A model generated the notes under the pieces. That model was not told the origin of the DNA. It did not search any database and was given only the letters and a program-made list of their open reading frames with translations. DNA of 64,000 nucleotides from positions 1 to 64,000 of the forward strand of contig NZ_JAPDMU010000006.1 in assembly GCF_026319325.1 (NCBI RefSeq). The letters are read 5' to 3'. Position 1 is the first letter of the stretch; each line of letters starts with the position of its first letter. Of the stretch, positions 1 to 11,500 are shown piece by piece. The DNA comes from Methylophaga sp. OBS3 (GTDB lineage: Bacteria > Pseudomonadota > Gammaproteobacteria > Nitrosococcales > Methylophagaceae). The position numbers and the translations under genes are program-made.

Positions 1-1264
1 CATCACCTTGGCCAATGCCGTCACCATCTTCAGCACTCACATCGGCTGCATCAAGAGCAAACAGGCCACTGCCAATGTCGCCTTCACCATTTAAGGCAAA
101 GCCGTAACTCACAGACCCTGGGCCGTCTGCACCATAAACAGAGTCATCAGTAACAAAGTACACCGAGAAGTCGCCGGTAGCTGAACGCACGCCGGTCAAC
201 TCATCAACTGGATCAGTTTCATCTATAGTGACATCAACAGGTTTAATTTCTTGGTCAACATTCAGTATTGCATCAGGAATATCATCGACGACATCAATGA
301 CAATATTGCCTGAGCCTTGTTGGCCAGCTGTATCTGTTACAACAACTGAAATAATTTCAGCATTTAACTCGATGTTATTACCATCATCCAGTGCAGGATC
401 TGAAAGTACATTTGTTTTCAATTCATACGTGAAATCAATGCGACCTGTCGTATCATCGAAATTATCAATGGTGATTTCACCCAATTCAGTTTCAATTACT
501 AACCCTGGAATTAGCTCACCTAATGAAATAGGCGTTGAACCATTAAAAGCAATCGAAACAATGTCATCTACACCATCAGGATCTGAAATGAAGAAGCTTC
601 CTGAGTATGATGCAGAACCACTTTCAGGGTCACTACCAAATTCTAGTCCTGCTTCACTAACAAGCGCTAAAGCAACAATATTTTCTGGACCGCCATTACC
701 TCCTTCTGGGGGCGTTTCAGGATCCGGCGTAATAGATGGTGGACCATTAACTGGTGGCTCTACAATCGGATCTTCTTCAATGATCAAGTTGAGCTCTTCA
801 GGATTTTCAAACGCAATTGTAGGACCAATGGTGTCAAAACCATTATCTGGTGTGACTTCAGGGTTTAGGTATTCACGGATAACAAAATCATGACCACCTT
901 CACTTCCCTCTCCAGCCCCGGCTCCAGCGGCTGTTGCTTCACCTGCTATGGTTGGATCTTCACCATCTAATAATGCTTGCTGAATAGCAGCAACATCATC
1001 TGTTACTTCGGTAACGCCTGCTGTCTCAGTAGTTGCCGTATTTGGATTAAATACATCTAAATCTAGTATTGCCTGACTGCTACGTCCCATATCCATGGTA
1101 GTGCCATCAAGAAACTCAATTTCAATCGCCGCTGCTGCAGATGTCGTTATAAGGTCATTTTGATAAACCTTATCGCCAACTTGTAAATTTCGGATAGTGC
1201 CGTCAGATGATGTTGCAGTTGCGGTGCCAATGATTGCTTTGATGATGCCAATTTCTGTAGCCAT
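1..1264 (-). CDS. Giant LapA-like RTX adhesin, N-terminal part (runs off left edge)
   Basis: This open frame starts at an ATG at 1262-1264, behind a strong Shine-Dalgarno (AAGGGAGAG), and is still open at base 1, so only about 421 N-terminal residues are visible. Residues 1-150 nearly copy the start of the complete adhesin at 2571-13709 (MATEIGIIKA, then GDKVYQNDLITT, FLDGSTMDMGRS, AAIQQALLDGEDPT). This is the retention module of LapA-type adhesins, which stays in the outer-membrane T1SS pore. A TAAG motif at residues 111-114 matches the di-alanine site cut by LapG-type periplasmic proteases. After a Pro-rich linker come Asp/Gly-rich Ig-like repeats. By family, a type I-secreted biofilm adhesin; the C-terminal secretion signal lies outside the window. 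Confidence 0.85.
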   Translation of the reverse strand, partial: MATEIGIIKAIIGTATATSSDGTIRNLQVGDKVYQNDLITTSAAAAIEIEFLDGTTMDMGRSSQAILDLDVFNPNTATTETAGVTEVTDDVAAIQQALLDGEDPTIAGEATAAGAGAGEGSEGGHDFVIREYLNPEVTPDNGFDTIGPTIAFENPEELNLIIEEDPIVEPPVNGPPSITPDPETPPEGGNGGPENIVALALVSEAGLEFGSDPESGSASYSGSFFISDPDGVDDIVSIAFNGSTPISLGELIPGLVIETELGEITIDNFDDTTGRIDFTYELKTNVLSDPALDDGNNIELNAEIISVVVTDTAGQQGSGNIVIDVVDDIPDAILNVDQEIKPVDVTIDETDPVDELTGVRSATGDFSVYFVTDDSVYGADGPGSVSYGFALNGEGDIGSGLFALDAADVSAEDGDGIGQGD

Positions 1265-1365
1265 AATGTCTCTCCCTTGAAACTATTAGCTTGAAAAAAT
1301 TATTCAACGAACAACTTAATTTGATCACTTAAAGCCAATAATGCGCCGAAAAAAACACTTTGAAA

Positions 1366-1431
1366 TTGTACTTAGGTACTAATTTAAAACTGATTGTGAG
1401 TACATCCTACTTCCCTTAGGATTTTATCCTA
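1366..1431 (-). promoter_or_regulatory. Probable operator pair upstream of partial adhesin gene
   Basis: Two elements lie about 100 and 150 nt upstream of the adhesin start. The first, TGTACTTAGGTACTAATT at 1367-1384 on the plus strand, contains GTAC-N4-GTAC. The second, at 1417-1431, is the inverted repeat TAGGAT-TTT-ATCCTA. Both recur with almost the same spacing ahead of the other adhesin (13803-13820 and 13852-13872). The rest of the 254-bp gap (1265-1518) is AT-rich, with no gene recognised. The regulator is unknown; calling this an operator is inference from conservation between the two copies. Confidence 0.45.
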
Positions 1432-1518
1432 TAAGGTGTTTTATATGATTGTTTTTACTATTTATTTAGCGTTTTATATTCCTGTTTACATTTGAATAAA
1501 TCGTATTTAGATCTTTAC

Positions 1519-2478
1519 TTAACGTTTAAATAACCAATATGGTCGGCCATTAGAAACGTACTTTTTCTGATGGATTTTTTGCAGCTTAAAATCAACTTTT
1601 ATGAGAGCTTCGTAATCCTTAAGTGAACGTTGATTTCCTAACCCAAAGATATCCATATCTTTTAGGGCTTCATCATCGTTTGGCAGTTTATCAGCGAGCA
1701 AATATTGAATTCGCTGAACACTTCTTGCCTCAAGATCTGAAATATCATGATCATGCCAATGCCGTGGGCGACTCTTTTGTTCGCCATAGTTATGCCATGC
1801 CAATACATCGCTGGGAGCAAAAAAATCCCATCCATGAGTCCATAATCTTGCTGATAACGTGATTTCCTCACCAAAGAAATATAAGTATGGGTCGTAAGCA
1901 ACTTGACGTAATGCTTCTGCAGGTGCGAATAAGAAATTTCCAGAGACAAAACCAGACGGTAATGGTTTGTCTGGCCGTTTTTCATAAAGATAACTATCTG
2001 ACTGATAGACCAAGACACCATGTTTATTGAACCTGCCGGGCATTAATACGCGAATACGTTTATTTGAAAAGTTACCTGGACGTGTAAAACCTGGAGGGTA
2101 ATGACTAATAATCGCTTTCCCGCTTGGACACTGTTGCCACATATTTAATAGCTTTACATCCCAATTGGGTTCAAAACGCATGTGGCTATCCAGCTGCAAG
2201 ACAAAGTCAGCATCATCAGGTAAGTATTTATATAACTGTGCTCTAGCCCAGCAAACGCCTTTACTTATTGATGCATCTGCGACTATCTCGAGAATTTGTG
2301 AGTGTGGCTCAGATCGGCATGCATGATCTCCGGTCATTAACTGATTAAAGATGACGACTTTAAATAGCTCAGGCATCGACGCCTTTTGAAATAAGTCAGC
2401 TACCGTATTGTTTAAGTCATCATCACGATAACTAGCAATGGCAATAACGATTTTTGGATTTCGAGTTTCTTTATTCAT
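1519..2478 (-). CDS. GT60-like (Skp1 GlcNAc-transferase family) glycosyltransferase
   Basis: A 319-aa protein resembling the GlcNAc family (Pfam GlcNAc, CAZy GT60), whose eukaryotic founder adds GlcNAc to hydroxyproline of Skp1. Visible family features are the opening IAIASYRDDDLNNTV, the segment FVLQLDSHMRF with the DSHMRF signature (acidic, nucleotide-sugar/metal site), and FGEEITLSARLWTHGWDFFAP near the centre. No signal peptide or membrane helix is seen, so it is probably cytoplasmic. The frame extends up to 2526, but that extension is read from a terminator hairpin, so the start is taken as ATG 2476-2478 (or the adjacent ATG at 2479-2481). It lies between two giant adhesin genes. Its acceptor is unknown; adhesin glycosylation is an inference from position. 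Confidence 0.75.
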   Translation of the reverse strand: MNKETRNPKIVIAIASYRDDDLNNTVADLFQKASMPELFKVVIFNQLMTGDHACRSEPHSQILEIVADASISKGVCWARAQLYKYLPDDADFVLQLDSHMRFEPNWDVKLLNMWQQCPSGKAIISHYPPGFTRPGNFSNKRIRVLMPGRFNKHGVLVYQSDSYLYEKRPDKPLPSGFVSGNFLFAPAEALRQVAYDPYLYFFGEEITLSARLWTHGWDFFAPSDVLAWHNYGEQKSRPRHWHDHDISDLEARSVQRIQYLLADKLPNDDEALKDMDIFGLGNQRSLKDYEALIKVDFKLQKIHQKKYVSNGRPYWLFKR

Positions 2479-2496
2479 CATATTTATATCATGCAC

Positions 2497-2523
2497 AAAA
2501 AAGCCCGCTTTCGCGGGCTTTTT
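2497..2523 (-). terminator. Rho-independent terminator after giant adhesin gene
   Basis: A hairpin with stem GCCCGC (2503-2508) and GCGGGC (2513-2518) around a TTTC loop, flanked by runs of A and T so that it can end transcription on either strand. On the minus strand it lies about 50 nt past the adhesin stop and just before the glycosyltransferase start. The latter therefore depends on read-through or its own promoter. Confidence 0.8.
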
Positions 2524-2570
2524 CATTAACGAATGACATCAGCGATGTTCTGCTAATGAGACCTACCTGA

Positions 2571-5500
2571 TTAGCTGTTATCGACGTTGAGGTTCCCGCT
2601 GTTCAACAATGCGTTCAGATCCGTCTGATCTCCGTTGACAACGATACTCTGGGTTGATTGGCCAGAACCAGATTGCGCATCACCGTTGGTGTAAACATCA
2701 ATGGTGGTTTTATCTCCATCAAAAGTCGCAACCAAATAATCATCCAGATTAGTGCTATCAATTGTTTTACTGCCATCTGAATCAAGCAGGTCAGACAATT
2801 CAAGCACATCGCCTTCAGATGCATTGAAGTTAACCACAGTGTCAACTGCTGGTGAACCTTCTGAACCCTCATCACCTTCATTCCATGTGAAGATATCAGC
2901 ACCCAAACCACCAATCAGGATGTCGTCACCGGCACCACCAATGATAATGTTATCACCCGCTGCATCAATCTCAGCTTGTGATGGGTTAGGGTTAATCAGC
3001 AACTCATAGTTATCACGGATATACGCCATGATTTGTTCATCAGTTGGTGGTGTGCCATCACCATACAATTCAGACCAGGTCAGGTATTCCACCAGACCTT
3101 CGTAACCTAGACCATGACCAGCAGTGAATTCCTCACCGGTATCACCATTTGTCCAAGTTAACCCATCTGTGTAGAGCGTATCACCGAAGATAACATCATC
3201 ACCGTCACCACCTTCCAGCACATCATCACCCAGGTCTACTGGACCTTCAGTGGTGTTGCCTTCTTGCAGTTGGGCAGTCAACTCATCAGCACTATTGATG
3301 ATCTGTGGTTCGCCTACTGGACCAGAAACATCATTAGGAACACGCAGTTCGATGTTATCAATATCCATCTCGCTCGACCAACTACCATCTGAGTTGTCTT
3401 TAACCCAATAAACGACTCTATAGTTACCCGCATCTAAAGGATCAGAAGTAACTCGGTTCCAGTCACCATCACCTCTCGCTAGAGCCTCGGTTTCTACCGT
3501 GGTCCAAGAACCATTAGTATTCTGTTTCTGCAATGTCCAAACAAACTCATCGACGCTATTTGAATAGTAAGTGCGGTATTCGAATGTAAATTCACTTCCA
3601 GTTAGCGCTACAGCAAATACATTACTGCTTAAAACAGTGGCAGCATTATTACTAGAGCCACCTCTGGCGTCACGAATTGTTAAAAAATCGCCATACAGCG
3701 TACCAACTTGGCTATCAGGGTCACCTGATCTGGTCCAACCGGTCTCAAGTTGATCATTTGTACCGTAGAAATCCGCCAGACGAGTGGTCGTTGAACCAAA
3801 GTTCTCACTTCCCGTTCCTGTTTGGTTGGTGTTATCAAAGAATCGCAGATAGTCGGTATTAACACCGTCACCAATACCAATCGCATTGACTTCACTAATG
3901 TTGCTTAAAGCTTGGAAGGCTTGTACAGCATCATACAAATCTTCGTATTGCGTGCTGTTACCACTGCCATGACTACCACCATTACTATAGGTTGGGTCAC
4001 CATCGGTCATAAAGTAAGTAATGAACTCGTGACCACTAGGCTGTTCGCCAAACCATTCCACAGCCTCATCAAACGCTGCTTCGTAGTTAGTACCACCACT
4101 TGCTGCCAAATCATCAATTTCAGCCAGCAGGGCATCTAGGCCATCAGGATTGTTTGCCAAATCGCTCACCGAAATTTCCAATGAAGCGCCTTGAGCAAAG
4201 CCAATCAACGCAATGTTGATAACACCATCATGGTTCGCTAAGTCATTAACGAAGCTTTCCAAAGCATCTTTCAGCAAGCCGTTACGGAAGCCATCCATAC
4301 TGCCAGATTCGTCAGCAATCAAAGCGATACTGTAGTTCTTACCTGGAGAGTACTGTTGATCACGACCACCAATATCACCAATCAGAACGTCATTACCACC
4401 GTCTGTCGTATTGGTGTTGTCACCATTATTACCGACATACAACTCATCAGGAATTTCAGTTAATGCTTGCTCGGCTTCAACACCTTCACTGGTGATAGTA
4501 CCGGTGATATTACCCTCACTAGTATCCCCATCAGCATCCGTAATGTTAACTGGCAGATCCAAATCGATATCTGATGGGCTGATTTCTTTAATCACCAGAT
4601 CACCACCAACACGATAATCAACGTCGCCACCCAAGAACTCGAATGAGCCAATGGCTAAACCTTCTGCACCATTATCCCAATTGATATCTGAGGCATTAAC
4701 TTCAATTTTGAATGGGCCGTTTGGATTATTTGAGCCAACTTCGACACTTAATGTACCTGTTGTACCGTCAACAGCAGTGAACTGCATCTCAATAGTTGTG
4801 GCTGTACCACCCTGCGTGTTAACAGAGATGTCAAAGCTACTGACACCAGCAACCACTGATGAACTCAATGCATTATCAAGGTTAGTCTGACCAGAGATAC
4901 CACCTGTAGGTGCATCAATGTTGTCGTAGAAATAGAACGACGTGGACTCACCAGAACTAATCCAGTTGCTACCAGCACCGACATAACCTGTGCCACCTGC
5001 ATTACTTGTGTTGGTAGAAGTACCTTCAGAGATGATCAGCGTATCGATACCGTCTGTTTGGGCAACCCAAGCATCGGCATTGCTACCTGACAAATCACCA
5101 ATATCGAATGTTTGCTCATCACCAGCTAAGTAGAAAGTACCGTCAGCCACCTCGATATCGTATGTGCCATCAGCATCATTCAATGTGACTTTAATTGCTT
5201 CAACACCTGAGCCAGTCTTAGCGGTTAAGACATCACCTTCTAATTTCCAAGACAGTTCTTCACCATTAAAGAATACTTGCTCACCACCTTGCAGAACATT
5301 CATGCCATCTAATGATGAGTCGAAAGCAATATCACCAGCACCATCCGCACCAAACAGGCTTTCTAGCGAAATACCATTTGATGATGAGCCATCAGTGATA
5401 GTGCCGAATGACTCTGGCTCAATTTCAGGGACATCATCAACGATTTGTACTGACAACGTATCTGATGCTGGATCACCATCGACATCAGTCAACTCAACAG

Positions 5501-8500
5501 CAAAGTCTTCAAAGACAGAGTTTTGACCATTGTCATTCGGACCATGATTCAACGTGTTGTCATTTAAGGTGTATTCGTAAGTCACTTCACCCGTCGCTGG
5601 GTTGTAACCTGTAAAGCTCAATGTGTTACCCAGCGGCGTTGTGTAGCTACCAGCAACAAATACGCCATTGGTGATAACGGCAAAACCACCGACTGTCAGG
5701 TTACCGATACCATCAGCTGCTGAGACATTAAAGCTACCTTGAGCTGTTGTACTATCAGAACCATCAGAACCGGCAGATTCGCCAGCGCCACGGTCAGCAG
5801 ATAAGTCATCTTCATCAACAGAAACGTCACCACCTTGAGCCTTAGGCGTCAGGTTGCTGATAACAGGTGTGGTATCAACACCAACTGACGTTTCACCAGC
5901 AGGTTGCAGATTTTCATATTGCTCATCACCAGATACTGTACTGATGGCATTATTCAGCGAAGATAGACCTTCAAGCTGCTCAGCGGTGTATTCAACGTCA
6001 ACTTGACCACTTAATGCACCCGCATTGATAGTGATAGTGATTGGCTGACCGTCAGGGCCATTATTGGCCAGTGTGAATGTCACCGGTGTATTAGGATCAA
6101 TATCACCAGGACCACCGGTTAATGTGACCTTATAAGTGATGGTACCGCCTTCTTCTGACAACTCGCTCGGTGTTGCCGTCAGTGTTGCTGTTACCGTATC
6201 AACGTCATCATTAATGGTTGTTGAAACCTCAGTTGTATCTGCTTGCAGGTTTTCAAAGGCACCATCAGTACCAGCGTTATCTTCAGTAACAGAATCAATT
6301 GCGTTGGTGATTTCATCATCTTCAACGAAGACGTCATCACGGTTTACAGGAACATCAATCGTGCCTTCACTGCTATCTGCTTCAATGATGATTTCTTCAC
6401 CATTTTCCAAGATAACGGTAATAGCATTATTGGTTGTTACTGGGTTGCCATTGGCATCAACCAAACTCGCTTTATAGGTAATTAAACCACCATCTTCTGA
6501 TGTGCTTTCGGTTGCCGTCAGCTTCACAATAACCGCATCGTTATCATCTGTAATTTCAGTGCTAACTTCGGCATCACTGAAGGTCAGTTTTTCGAAAGCA
6601 CCTTGGGTACCGGCATCTGTTTCAGTGACATCTTCGATGGCAGTCGTAATATCGTCATTACCCAAGTAAACATCATCTTGGTCAACATCGACATCAACAT
6701 AACCTGAGCTTTGGCCAGCTGGAATTGTGATGGTTTCACCATTTTCCAATTCAACTGTGACGCCTTTGTTAGTGGCTACCGGGTTACCTTCAGCATCTTC
6801 AATGGTTGCGGTATAACGAATGACACCACCATCTTCAGATGTGCTTTCAGTTGCCGTCAACTTAACTGTCACGGTGTCGATAGTGTCGTTGATAGTTACT
6901 GTCGCAGTATCATCACTGTCAATGTTAGCGAAATCACCACCAGTAACACCGGTCACAGTAACTTCGTAGCTTTCATTGTCAATATAAGGGTCATCACCTT
7001 GAATGTCGAACGGCTCTGATATTCCTTCGTCACTACCCACTGGTATTGTGATAGTCACACCATTACTTAGCGTGATAACAAGCGGCGAACCTGTAACTGG
7101 GTTATCCAGTTTGGCACTAATTATCTGTTGGCCAGTACCCTCATCAACCTCAACACCGTTCAAGGTGATAACAACATCTACTTGAACGTTTGCGATATTG
7201 ATTGCGACGTTACCTTGAGCAGTATCGCCATCACCATCTGTCACAGTGAATGAGAAATTTTCAACTTCATTCTGTGTGACACTGCTGTCCTCAACACTGT
7301 AGCTGTATTCGCCATTGGCTTTGACTTTAATAGTGCCATGTTCCAACTCAATTTCTTGAGAGTAACCATCTTCACCGAAGACCAGTGCTACACCATTGAT
7401 ATGTGATACACCACCACCATCTTGACCGGCATCAAATACCAGTGTGCCAGTTGTAGTTTGGCCTTCATCAACATTACCTTGGGCTTGTTCACCAATAGAC
7501 GGGCCGTCATCTTTAAAGCCAATAAGTGAACCTAAATCAATGCCAGCAGTCGCTTCATCGCCATCACCATCTGTGGCCGTGCCATTTAACGACAGCGCAC
7601 CTTCGTTGATTGTTGCAGGTGAATCGGCTTCGTCATGATCGGTTGGGTCATCATGTTCAACTGAACGTAACTGCGTCAGAGTGACATTACCTTCACTATC
7701 AACACTAACGGTAAATACAACGTAGTCTTGACCATCGTCACTTGAGATAAAGCCTTCTACTTCGCCTTCATCATTTACTCGCAGCTCAACTGGTTTGCCG
7801 CTTAATGTATCGACAAGACCTGTTTCAACTGAACTATCGACTTCAAAGCTGTAACTAATACCTTCACCACCATCTGAACCATAATCTACGGTGAAGCTAT
7901 CCGCTAAGTTCAAAGTCGCAGTGGCACCGGCTTCACCAATATATGTTTCATCGACAACCAGTTGACCAACACGAGTAATAACAACATTGATGTTAACGTC
8001 ATTGTGATCGTTATCACCATTAATGATGTCTTCCCAGTTTTGGTTACCAGCTTCACTGTTATCTTCTACAGCGTTGTAACCATTTGGGTTCAAGCTAGGG
8101 TCATTAAACAGTACATTAGCACCCGCACCTGACAACGGCTGACCATCTAACAAGACAACCCAGTTACCGTCGGTATCTTGTTCAAAGCTAACTTCGGCAC
8201 CATTTTCCAGCGCTTCATTTAAGTTAAAACCATCTGGAATAATGAAGAAACCGATATCAGCAGGATCTGCATCAATCGTCACTTCATCTGACTCGTTGTG
8301 TTTAACGTTAGCCCAGATAATTTCGCCAGTTAACGGCTCGCCATTTTCACCTTTGATGTAGTAACCGTAGGTGTTGTTATAACCCGCATCCCCACCTTCA
8401 TTAGTGACTTCAATTGTCACTGATACAGCCGGTTGAGTTGCCATAACAGCAGGGCCATCATCTTCAAAGTTAATGGCAGATTTATTTTTGTTACTCAGAA

Positions 8501-11500
8501 CGATACTGTCTTTTTCAGTCACGCTGTCGCCATCGGCATCAGTACGTGTGACTTCATATTCAAGTTTCAATGAACCTTTTTTGGTCAGTAAAGCCAGAGC
8601 TTCATCAAAACTGTTGGTATCGTTGTGTTTAATTGCTTCAAGCAACGTTGTTTGCAGTTGTAATTCACCATTTACATCAATAATTTCAATCGTGAATACG
8701 TCATCACCCTGTTCATCACGTCCAACGATAACGCCGTCAACATTGTAGAGTGAGATTAAACCGCCATCTGTCGCTTCAAGTGTCGTTGCTAGACCGTCAC
8801 TTGAAAGTTGCAGTGACAAGGTACCTTCTAAAGTACCTGGACCATCAGCACCGACTGAACCGGTTACGGTAAATAAGTTGGTCAAACCACCTTCAACAGT
8901 TGTCGTCACCTGCGCAAGAGCACCTTCAACGTCATCATTGTTGCCATTGACCGTTTCACCTTCTGCTGCACGGTCTGCACCAACCGTTTCATCAAGTGTC
9001 ATAGCTAACTGGCCGATAGCATTGTTGACTGCATTAACGTCAAGCGTCGGGCCATCATCAGTAAAGACAAGTTCGATTGTGCTTTCTGAGGTAATCGTGT
9101 CGCCATCACCATCAGTGATTGAAATATGAATCATATCCAAAGAAATAGATTCATTGTGACTGTCGGTATCGCCATGTTGCAGTGCTTTCAATTGAATCAA
9201 AGCCAGCAAATCATCACTACCGTCACCGGCACTACCTTCAATTAAACCAACCAAAAATGCCGCATCTGCAAGCATGTCAGCAATTGAGCTGTATTGGTCT
9301 AAGCCATCATCATTCGTTAAACCAATGACGATGTTGTCACCAAACAGGTCAAAGTCGCCTAAATCAACATTGATACCTAAGTCAGCTAACTGTTGTGCAA
9401 CCGCAGCAACCAAAGCACCAGACAATGAGTACAGGTAGATAGGTTGACCATCAGCACTGGTATGCATACCCGTTGCTGTACCGTCGAAGTTATTACCCGC
9501 AGCATCTGTTAATGCGACGTTGCCAATACCATCGGCACCAGCGTTGTAGGTAATACCAGAAGTATCAGCTTTAACTGACACACCCAACATTTGACCATCG
9601 CCAAAGTGTTGAGTGAATAGTTCTCTACCATCATCATTCAAATCTAATGGGTTTGCACCACCCAAGATTTTGAAGAAAATTTCCATTGGCGACATTTGCT
9701 GTGCTTCATCTTGAGCACCGGCAGACTCGTCATGCGTGATGGTAATGCCTGAATCTTGGGTGAACACAGGAACATCGTCCTCAACACCAATCACCAAAAT
9801 ACCATCGGCAGTATCACCGTCACCATCAGTCACGGTAAATTCAAAGCCAAGCTTGATTAGTGCTTCATCACGACCTACATGATCCAGCTCACGGTATTGT
9901 GTAAATGTGTAAGTACCATCTGGGTTAACAGTTAAAGTAAAGACTGTTTCACCACCCTCAGTCGTGACTACCACTTCATTTGGGTTGCTGCTATCAGCAA
10001 CAACAACCGTTTCACCACCAGAAGTTAAGCCTTGGAAGTCAACAGAGTTCGTGATGTTTACGGCAGTAACTTCTGCACCATCAGCACCTGGGTTGAATAA
10101 CAACTGACCATTAACACTCTTAACATCAAAGCCATTGTTATCAATGTCTGTTTCTTTAATAGTGTTGGTTGTTGCTTTATCAATTGTTGGTACATCATCT
10201 TTAACACTGATTACCAAAATACCATCGGCTGTATCGCCATCACCATCAGTCACAGTGAAGTTAAAGCCTAACTTGATTAACGCTTCATCACGACCAACAT
10301 GGTCAAGTTCACGGTATTGCGTGAATGTGTATGTACCATCTGGGTTCACCGTCAGTTTGAAGACTGGATCGCCATCAACAGAATTAACAACCACTTCATT
10401 TGGATTGCTGCTGTCAGCAACAACTACTTCTTCACCATCTGAAGTTAAACCTTGGAAGTCGACAGAGTTTGCGATATTAACCGCAGTAACTTCTGCACCG
10501 TCAGCACCTGGATTGAACAGCAATTGACCATGGATACTCTTAACATCAAAGCCATTGTTATCAACATCTGTTTCTTGAATGCTGTTAGTTGTGGCCTTAT
10601 CGATAGTTGGCACATCATCTTTGACGCTGATGATCAGTGAACCTTCAGCTGAATCGCCATCGCCATCAGTAACGATGAACTTAAAGCCTAATTTAATTAA
10701 TGCTTCATCACGGCCAACATGATCCAACTCACGGTATTGTGTAAACGTGTAAGTACCGTCTGGGTTCACCGTCAGTTTGAAAACTGGGTCGCCATCAATT
10801 GAATTAACAACAACTTCATTTGGATTGCTGCTATCCGCAACTACAACTTCTTCACCATCAGATGTTAGGTCACGGAAGTCAGCAGTATTCGAAATAGTGA
10901 CCGAAGTAACTTCTGCACCATCAGCACCTTCATTGAAGAGTAACTGACCGCTAACACTCTTAACATCAAAGCCATTGTTATCAACGTCTGTTTCTTGAAT
11001 GCTGTTGGTAGTCGCTTTAGGAATGGTTGGAACGTCATCTTTGACATTGATGATCAATGAACCATTAACGGTATCACCATCAGCATCTTTAACACTGAAT
11101 GTCAGATCGATTTCAGCATTATTTTCAGTGTTATCACCTTCAAGACCATCTAATGATTCATGCAATACATTAGTTAATAGCTCAACAGTGTAATCACCCG
11201 TTTCAGGATCAAGCGTTGCAGTAAATAACACTTGTCCATCACGGTCACCACCAGTAATCGTGGCAGTTAAAACACCATCAACTAGCTCATAGGTAACCAT
11301 TTCGGTACCAGCCATACCAGTTTTGCCATCCATTGGCGCAAAGCTGAATTCTGCTTCCTCATCGGAACCTACTGAGGCATCAATCGTACCTGAGACTGTT
11401 GTTTCACCACCTGCTGAAGGTGTGCCACCTGGCAATGCACCATCATCTAAGTCAGCTGAATTATCACCAACAACTGGGATATCGTCTTGAATACGGATAG

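Noticed and set aside
2479..2526. Longer N-terminus of the GT60-like protein
   Set aside because: Those codons are the terminator hairpin of the adhesin gene; family similarity begins after ATG 2478.
9772..11031. Regularly spaced repeats considered as a CRISPR-like or mobile array
   Set aside because: The units are 420 bp, in frame and coding; there are no short repeats with unique spacers and no cas genes.
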